Assembly: GCA_029204225.1 (NCBI GenBank)
Contig: CM055092.1
Coordinates: forward strand, 38,575,800-38,639,799
DNA length: 64,000 bases
Source of the DNA: Diphasiastrum complanatum
Lineage: Eukaryota > Streptophyta > Lycopodiopsida > Lycopodiales > Lycopodiaceae
Reading direction: 5' to 3'
Below the pieces are notes generated by a model. It made no database searches. It saw only the letters and a list, made by a program, of their open reading frames with translations, and was not told the origin of the DNA. The position numbers and the translations under genes are program-made. How positions within the stretch are numbered: position 1 is the first letter of the stretch; each line of letters opens with the position of its first letter. Positions 58,083 through 64,000 of the stretch are shown here, piece after piece.

Positions 58083-59140
58083 TCTTTTGGAGGATCTTCT
58101 TGTGTACATGGAGCTATGCAAGTCGATGGATGTTATCCTACTATAAATTCAAGTAATGGATCTAGAAAACAAATTTTGTTCAATGACTTTGATGGTCAAG
58201 TTGAAGATCAAGAGGTTGATCTCAAAGCGCTTCAACCAGATCAAACCAAGGTGGCAATTTGGAGCTAGTCAAGAACATCAAAGGAGAGGTAATTGGAAAA
58301 GGTGTTATGGATATGTTTTTACAGCATATTGAAGACTCAAGTAAGGTCAAATGAGCAGCAAGGAAGTGTTGTTCAAGTTTACTTTACTTGTTCTATCTCA
58401 TGTTTGAGCAATTTCATGTGGATGTGTGCAAATTGTCAAGATATGGTAAAACAAGCTACATTGGTGAGCATTGTTTTGATGTTGGATTTGTACTAGCATT
58501 CTTGGCTGATTTTGCTGATGGAAATGAAGCTATTGGAGGTTCATTATGTCACTCATCCATGGCTAAGTTCTCAAGTGTTGAGCTACTTGGTGCCAATACT
58601 TGGAGATTGTCAATTTTTGGTGAATTCATGGTCATTTTCTTGTGTCAAGTAGATCTTGAAAATGGACTAGTGCAAACTACTTGGTTTATGGAGTTATGTG
58701 GTGCTGGATTGGCATCATTAATGTACTCACCTACTCATGGATTTTCAAGGTTTGATGGTTTTTGTGGCAAGATGAAGATGGAGGCTCAGTCATGGAGTAT
58801 CATGGTGGATACAAGGCAACAAAGGACAAAGGAGGAGGAGACATGCAAACAAAAGTTGATCACTCACATTTATTGTTTGTTTGCTGTATTTTTCCAGAGA
58901 GTTCAGAGTTGGAAGCATGGTGGAATCATTTCATTTACATTCTATTTGATTCTTCATGTTCTAGTCACATTTTTACATGTAAAATTGATGTAAGAAATAG
59001 TGAAGCATCCCAAGTGGACACTATTCTCTATATCAATTATGGTTGTTTCTATTTTGAGCCTTACATGATCATTGAAAGGAGATCTATTCTTAGGAAGAAG
59101 ATGATTCTTATGATGGATCAAAGTTCTATTGGCAAAAACT
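58083..59140 (+). other. unidentified segment in place of the reverse transcriptase core
   Basis: In every copia relative here this interval codes for RT (KWVFKVKYN, DVxNAFLNG, YLYGLKQ, YVDD). None of these appears in any frame. Instead there are two overlapping + strand frames: 58388-58993 (201 codons, MFYLMFEQFHVDV..., rich in Phe and Leu, hydrophobic C-terminus) and 58762-59163 (133 codons). No stop-free frame covers the whole segment and no domain is recognisable. It could be a captured host sequence, a remnant of another element, or a non-coding spacer of a non-autonomous family. Confidence 0.75.
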
Positions 59141-59735
59141 ATGCTAGGAGCATTGGAAGCTAGGAAAGTGAGTTTTGAGGTACATCATTGGAACTCGAGA
59201 TTTTGGCATATTGTATGAGGGATCATCACCTAATCTTTTTGGATTTTCAGATTCGGACTATGCTGGAGATATAATGGATAGGAAATCCATTAGTTCTTAT
59301 TGTATTTTCATAGGTGATGGAGCTATATTATGGATGTCAAAGAAACAAGCCACTATCTCATTGTCATCTAGTGAGGCCGTGTACAAAGCTCTTACACATT
59401 GCACAAAGGAGATGGTATGGATCAAGAGGATGATCAAGGATCTTTACTTGCTGGATTTTTCAGAGAGCCCAATCATCTTTTGTGACAATCAATCAGCCCA
59501 AAGAATGGCATCCAATCCTATCTTTCATGCTAGGAGCAAGCATATTGAGATACAATATCATTTTGTGAGGGAGCGAGTCATTGCAAAGGAGGTGGAGCTT
59601 CAACATGTGTCTTCAAGGGAATGTGTAGCTGATATCTTCACCAAAGCATTGGGAAAAGACTTGTTCATGAAGCATAGGACTTCACTTGGAGTATTATCAA
59701 AGTCTATGCTAAAACTAGTTGAAGAGGGAGTGTGA
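59141..59735 (+). pseudogene. copia RT C-terminus and RNase H
   Basis: Similarity resumes at EHWKLGK (near 59148), one stop, then VLRYIIGTRDFGILYEG. A 186-codon open frame follows with RNase H motifs FSDSDYAGDIMDRKSISSY, SLSSSEAVYKAL, CDNQSAQRMASNP and CVADIFTKAL, ending just before the 3' LTR. The frame is open from 59175 to 59735. Confidence 0.92.
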
Positions 59736-60369
59736 AAGATTCAACTAGTTTCATCACATTTTGCAATATTTCCATATTTGACATATTGAGGCCAAAACTT
59801 GTTTTCGATCTAGAGGTTGACTTTTCAAAGTTTATTAGTCTAAATTTCATTTTAATAAACACTTTTTGAAAGTGTGGGAAAGATAGAATGCGATTTTGAG
59901 TAGATTCAATTTGAATAAGTTGGGTACATTGAATCTAGACCCAAAATTGGTAGGGTTAGCATTTTGGTGGGAAAGCCAAGTGGCCAAATAGGGTTTGGAC
60001 CTACTATAAAAGGATGTAACTCGTGGAGAGAGTCATCTTCTTCTCTTCTCTATCTCTTCATCTTCTCTTGGGTTCATACTATCCATTGGTGCACTATCTT
60101 GGTGATTGCTTGCAATTCTATGTGTAGAATGATCTATATTTGTTATTTTTAGATCCACACGTGTGAAATATAGTAGCTTGCTCGTTTCGTACGGACAACA
60201 ATAGTACATAATCATTTCATTCAAGTTTGATCAAGTTCTATTAGTGTTTGCATCTCAAATTGTGTGTAGATGCTGATTTTTCTACATTGGTGAAATTGGT
60301 AGTGTATTTCTCTTTCTAACCAAAGATCATTCAAGTAAATTGGATCTTAAGGATCTGAAATCTTTTACA
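59733..60369 (+). mobile_element. 3' LTR, 637 bp
   Basis: Starts TGAAAGATTCAAC after the purine tract GAAGAGGGAG. TATAAA box at 60005-60010; CACACGTGTG at 60156-60165. Ends TCTTTTACA. Confidence 0.92.
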
Positions 60370-60694
60370 TTGCTTTCCACTCAGCTCGTATCCTTCTGTT
60401 GTGACATAAAGATCTCCTCTTCAATGGTCCCATTGAGGAAAGAAGTCTAGACATCCATTTGATGGACTTCTAGATCTGCTACAACTACAAAGGAGAGTAG
60501 CAAACGGATTGGAGCATGCTTGACAACTAGGTTGAAGGTCTTGGAATAGTCCAAATCTGGAATCTGAGAATAGCCTTTGGCGACCAGCCTGGCTTTGTAT
60601 TGATTCAACCTTCCTTCAGCATCGCACTTCACCTTGAATATCCACTTGCATGGAATATGATTTCTTCCCTTTGGTAGCTCAGTGACTGTCCACG
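60370..60694 (-). pseudogene. outer copia, piece 1: N-terminal reverse transcriptase
   Basis: On the - strand: TVTELPKGRNHIPCKWIFKV, YKARLVAKGYSQIPDLDYSK, LEVHQMDV, then FLNGTIEEEIFM up to the insertion point at 60370. It continues as piece 2 (KQYLVCKIHKALYG) at 54343 when the inserted copia is removed. The part upstream of TVTELPKG is absent. Confidence 0.88.
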
Positions 60695-60999
60695 ACAATA
60701 TCAAAATTTACAAGTATTGAAAAATGTACAATGATTCAAAAAATACTGACTCAAAAAATATAGAATTTTTTGAGTCGATCTGGTATCAAAATATTCTAGA
60801 AAATTCAATCTTGAATTTTTTGATCGTCTGTTAAAAAATTTGAGCCTTCTGTTTTTGGTTTTTCAGGATGCTCATTATTGAATGGATTTGAGGCTGAGCA
60901 TCGAATTCCAATATTTTGGCCCTCTTGTCATACCTCATTTGTTCTTGTTGTGTTGCTGGCCTCTTCTCCAAACCTACAAAACATCATTCATCTCGAGAA
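60695..60999. other. AT-rich unclassified sequence
   Basis: About 300 bp with a CTGGTATCAAAAT phrase near 60779 that resembles a decayed copia PBS for the + strand fragment that follows. No coding frame is assigned. Confidence 0.45.
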
Positions 61000-61515
61000 G
61001 TGATTTCATCTCATCAATATTTCAAGAAGGACAAGTCAAAGGAGGAGAGTGATGAGGATTCCACACAAACATCAACAAGTTGTAAATCCAACAAACGTGC
61101 TTGTTTTGTGGTAAGAAGGGGCATTTTGCTTCTAATTGTTTCAAGAAGAAAGATTTCCTCAAGAAATCCAGTCTTTCTAAAGAGAGTGAAGGTGATATAG
61201 AAGGGAGTTACGAAGAAGGTTCTCTCATGATGTCTATGTACTCTTCTTCTAGTTTTGAAAATGAAAATTCATGGTGGATAGTAGGGGATCTAGTTCTCAT
61301 ACGACAAGTTCAAGAAAGTCTTTCACTCATCTTGCACCTTACAATGGTTCTAGAAAGTTTATTTTTATTCCTATTGATGGCGAATGCAAGATAGAAGGAA
61401 TTGGTAGTGTACCGATTGGAGTTGAATCCACTATGATTCTTGAAGATGTACTTTTTGTGCCTAATCTCACTATGAATCTCATTAGTGTTGGCAAGATGCT
61501 AGATCATGGTTTTGA
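61000..61515 (+). pseudogene. copia gag zinc knuckle-protease fragment
   Basis: Reads FKKDKSKEESDED, then zinc knuckle CLFCGKKGHFASNC near 61098, SLMMSMYSSSSFENENSWWI, and after a one-base frameshift near 61280 SRGSSSHTTSSRKSFTHLAP (protease site with Asp-Ser-Gly-Ala decayed), then FVPNLTMNLISVGKML. It is cut at 61515, where an LTR on the other strand begins. Confidence 0.85.
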
Positions 61516-62498
61516 TGAGAATTCGCGGTCACGAAACAGTCGCAAAAGCGAAGCAACCACGATCCAATGCGATTCGGATGGAGTTCAGATGCGATCACTG
61601 AGCACTGCCTGTTGAATCGCTCTTACAATCCTCCAGAATGTAGTCAGGCATTGCTGACTACGTTTATGTAAATTAATATAGCATTCAACAAACTAAACCG
61701 ATGTGTGGAGTTGAAATGAATGGGAGAATCAGACACACGAATAACAGTAGACACATTTGCATTCAAGATCATACATCATAAATTGACATGTGCACAATGA
61801 CTACAAAATAATCTATTGATTTTCTCTGATTCTTCAAGCATTGCATGCAAATCCACGTAGTGCGTTGGCGTGAGAGAAATACAATTCTCTTACGAGTGGA
61901 TGTCTCGCTTACTAGCGGACTTGTGGATCACTATGGATTCTGCTCACAGAACTTGTCTCGCATGCAGGCAGACTTCTTGTCTGTATATCATCTTGATTGC
62001 TTGCTAGCATCAGACTACTTCATAGATCTATGTGTATGTTCTGTATATGTGTCAAGTATCATCCCATAAGTATATAGTCGCTCTGTGTAACCTTTCATAT
62101 TAGAGTGATTAAGCATCTACAACTAATCAGGAAATTACAAGAGTGGCAGATTAGCCACGACCTAGAGTGTATCTGCAGATGTCATGCCATCAGATCAGAC
62201 ATTTGTACTTCTGGATACTTGTATGATCTTGCTGGTACTCTTTGGAGCGTGAGGGCAAAAAACGTTTCGCGACATTTTTCGTGTCGCGTCATTGGTTTTG
62301 TTTCCGTCATCGGACTTTCTCGTGCTGGACCACAAAAGATTCTCGTTTGCAAATCTTTTGTGTTTGTGTCTTTTTGTTAGGTATTCGCGAAACTTTCGTG
62401 CTTCATGTCTCTTGGCTTTTCGTGCTCGCGAACATCTTTGTCAGACAGAGGGTTGAAAGCTAGCAAGGCTTTGTAAATAGAAACGTTTTGTTTTTTCA
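61516..62498 (-). mobile_element. 3' LTR of a - strand copia running off the window, about 980 bp
   Basis: On the - strand it begins TGAAAAAACAAAACG right after a purine tract (TTTGAGAGGGAG) that follows the RNase H stop, and ends near GCGAATTCTCA at 61516, where coding similarity of the neighbouring + strand fragment is cut. Contains TTCGCGACA ... TGTCGCG near 62268-62288. The second LTR is outside the window, so the left end is tentative. Confidence 0.6.
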
Positions 62499-62522
62499 GC
62501 TCCCTCTCAAAGGATGATAGCT

Positions 62523-64000
62523 TTACAATCCCGAGACTATTTCTAGTCTCTTGAAAAGTCCTTTGTCCAGGGCTTTGGTGAAGATGTCAGCAACCATGTC
62601 TTTCGTTCCGATGAAGGTGGTCTGCAACATCTTCTTTTCAATTAGATCCCTGATCAAGTGGTACTTGATCGCAATGTGCTTTGTTATGGAATGGAACATG
62701 GATCTTTTGTCAGGTGTATTGCAAGGGTGTTGTCCATCTGCAAGACCAGAGGCTCGTTCCTTATTTTGTCCAATTCGTCTAGGAACTACCTTAGCCAAAT
62801 TATCTCATTGGCCATCTTTGCTGCTGCAACGTACTTTGCTTCGTAGGATGACTGGGCCACAATGGTCTGCTTCTTGCTGACCTAGAGAACTGCTGCTCCT
62901 GATGTAATGGTGCATTCTCCTGAGATGATTTTACAATCGTCTTTGACAGATGCCCAGCTAGCATCGTTGTAGGAAAGTATCCTGAAACCTGCATCATGAC
63001 AATAACACAAGCCATAATCCCTCGTTAATTGAAGATATTGCAAAATGCGTTTTGCAATCTTCCAATGTGTCGAGCTTGGATTCGTACAGAATTGGCTCAT
63101 CCTGAATACTGCATAAGCAATATCAGGACGTGTGTTGTCCGCAAGGGATATCAGTGATCCTATCAGCTTCCTGTAAGGTATGAGCTACATCTGTTCTCTC
63201 TCTCTCTTTGGATAGTTATCATTTGTCAGCACCGTTCCTGAGAGCATTGGAGTATTCGCTCCTTTGCAGTTGAGCATCCCAAAGTCCTCTAGGATCTTAT
63301 GGATGTATCTAAACTGGTGAAGGTATAACTTACCTCCCTCATAGTCCTTTTTAATTTACAAGCCCATGTAACACCTGGCTTCTCTCAGATCCACGATCTT
63401 GAAATGTTTCAAGATGTCTGTCTTCACTTCAACAATCAGCTGCTCACTCTTGCAAAGTATCAGAGTGTCATCCACATACACAGCCACAATGATGATCTAC
63501 CCATCTGTAACTTTGACATATACATTGGAATTAGCCAACAGAGGCTTGAATCCTAATGATTTCAGGGCTTGATCTTTCTTCTTGTACCATTGTCGGGTTG
63601 ATTGTTTCAGACCGTAAATACTTCTATGCATTTTGCATGCATAGTCAGGAAGTGAACTTGAGACATATCCTGGGGGTTGATCCATATAGACCTCTTCGTC
63701 TATTTTGCCATGCAAGAAGGCTGTCTTCTCGTCCACAATGTGGATTCTGAGGTCATAAGTTGTTGCATATGCAAATAACAATCATAGGGGCGAATGCTTG
63801 ATGACATGAGAGAAGGTTTCAGAGTAGTCAATACCATATTTCTGAGAGAATTCCTTCACTACCAGTCTTGTCTTGTATTTTCATATTTGAGTTTGAAAAC
63901 CCATTTGTATTTGATAGTCTTGCACTTATGTGGTAATGGCTGCAACGTCTATACCTGGTTCTTCCTCATGGACTCCATCTCTTCATTCATAGCCTAGATC
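62523..64000 (-). pseudogene. copia reverse transcriptase-RNase H, partial, continues beyond window
   Basis: From the right edge on the - strand: MNEEMESMRKN, YKWVFKLKYE, FSQKYGIDYSETFS, then an open frame with LRIHIVDEKTAFLHGKIDEEVYM and SIYGLKQSTRQWY, the catalytic YVDDTLIL near 63460, then HWKIAKRILQYLQLTRDYGL, ASWASVKDD, and RNase H with IAIKYHLIRDLI and MVADIFTKALDKGLF. Several stops and frame changes. FLHGKIDEEVYMDQPPGY and YGLCYCH differ from the other copia families here, so this is a distinct lineage. Confidence 0.9.

Larger units (their letters stand above)
54344..60369 (+). mobile_element. copia element lacking reverse transcriptase, carrying about 1.06 kb of foreign sequence
   Basis: LTRs 54344-54989 and 59733-60369 start TGAAAGATTCAAC and end AATCTTTCA/TCTTTTACA. 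PBS TGGTATCAAAGC is at 54992. Flanks TTGCTTC (54337-54343) and TTGCTTT (60370-60376) are near-identical, consistent with a target duplication. The order is gag, protease, integrase, unrelated insert, RNase H end, 3' LTR. It inserted into the RT gene of an older - strand copia. The two LTRs still align well, with scattered substitutions and one 10-bp-scale indel, so this is among the younger insertions. Confidence 0.92.

Overview
This window is nuclear DNA of a flowering plant with a repeat-rich genome. The evidence is one spliced plant gene with canonical GT-AG introns, many Ty1/copia and one Ty3/gypsy LTR retrotransposon with plant-type primer-binding sites, long dinucleotide microsatellites, and no bacterial-style operons. 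I cannot name the species.

The only convincing intact host gene lies at 39110-44397 on the + strand. It has eight coding exons whose lengths sum to 1794 nt (597 codons plus stop) and encodes a putative SAM-dependent methyltransferase of the plant PMT/DUF248 family, closest from memory to the PMT20/PMT21 (ERD3) clade. A second host-derived piece is a single VPS38/UVRAG-like exon with both splice sites at 48211-48447, stranded between retroelement fragments.

Region by region. 1-4.25 kb: a copia gag-protease-integrase fragment that runs into a CT microsatellite, then a solo LTR with perfect 5-bp target duplication (TGATT). 4.25-9.65 kb: a degenerate but nearly full-coding copia element on the - strand. 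9.65-14.25 kb: AT-rich DNA without genes, one gypsy-type 3' LTR and two microsatellites. 14.75-27.3 kb: a complete gypsy element on the - strand (TSD GAACA) with gag, protease, RT-RNase H, integrase, an extra unidentified ORF downstream of pol, and three tandem arrays sharing one core. 27.3-31.5 kb: a copia deletion derivative inserted into the LTR of an older - strand copia, which is the same LTR that the gypsy element hit. 31.5-35 kb: LTR debris, a foldback sequence, a SINE-like unit, and a copia RT/RNase H fragment with its 3' LTR. 35-45 kb: the low-copy island with the methyltransferase gene. 45-64 kb: a nest in which one older - strand copia RT gene (pieces at 60370-60694, 54185-54343 and 48990-49531) is split by two + strand copia elements (49532-54184, TSD AGTTT; and 54344-60369), followed by more copia fragments.

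The most unusual object is the copia element at 54344-60369. It keeps LTRs, PBS, gag, protease, integrase and RNase H, but the reverse transcriptase core is absent and about 1.06 kb of unrelated sequence stands in its place. Other points to follow are the gypsy extra ORF with its arrays, and two short palindromic motifs (CACACGTGTG and GCGACA-N-TGTCGC) that recur in the LTRs of different copia families.
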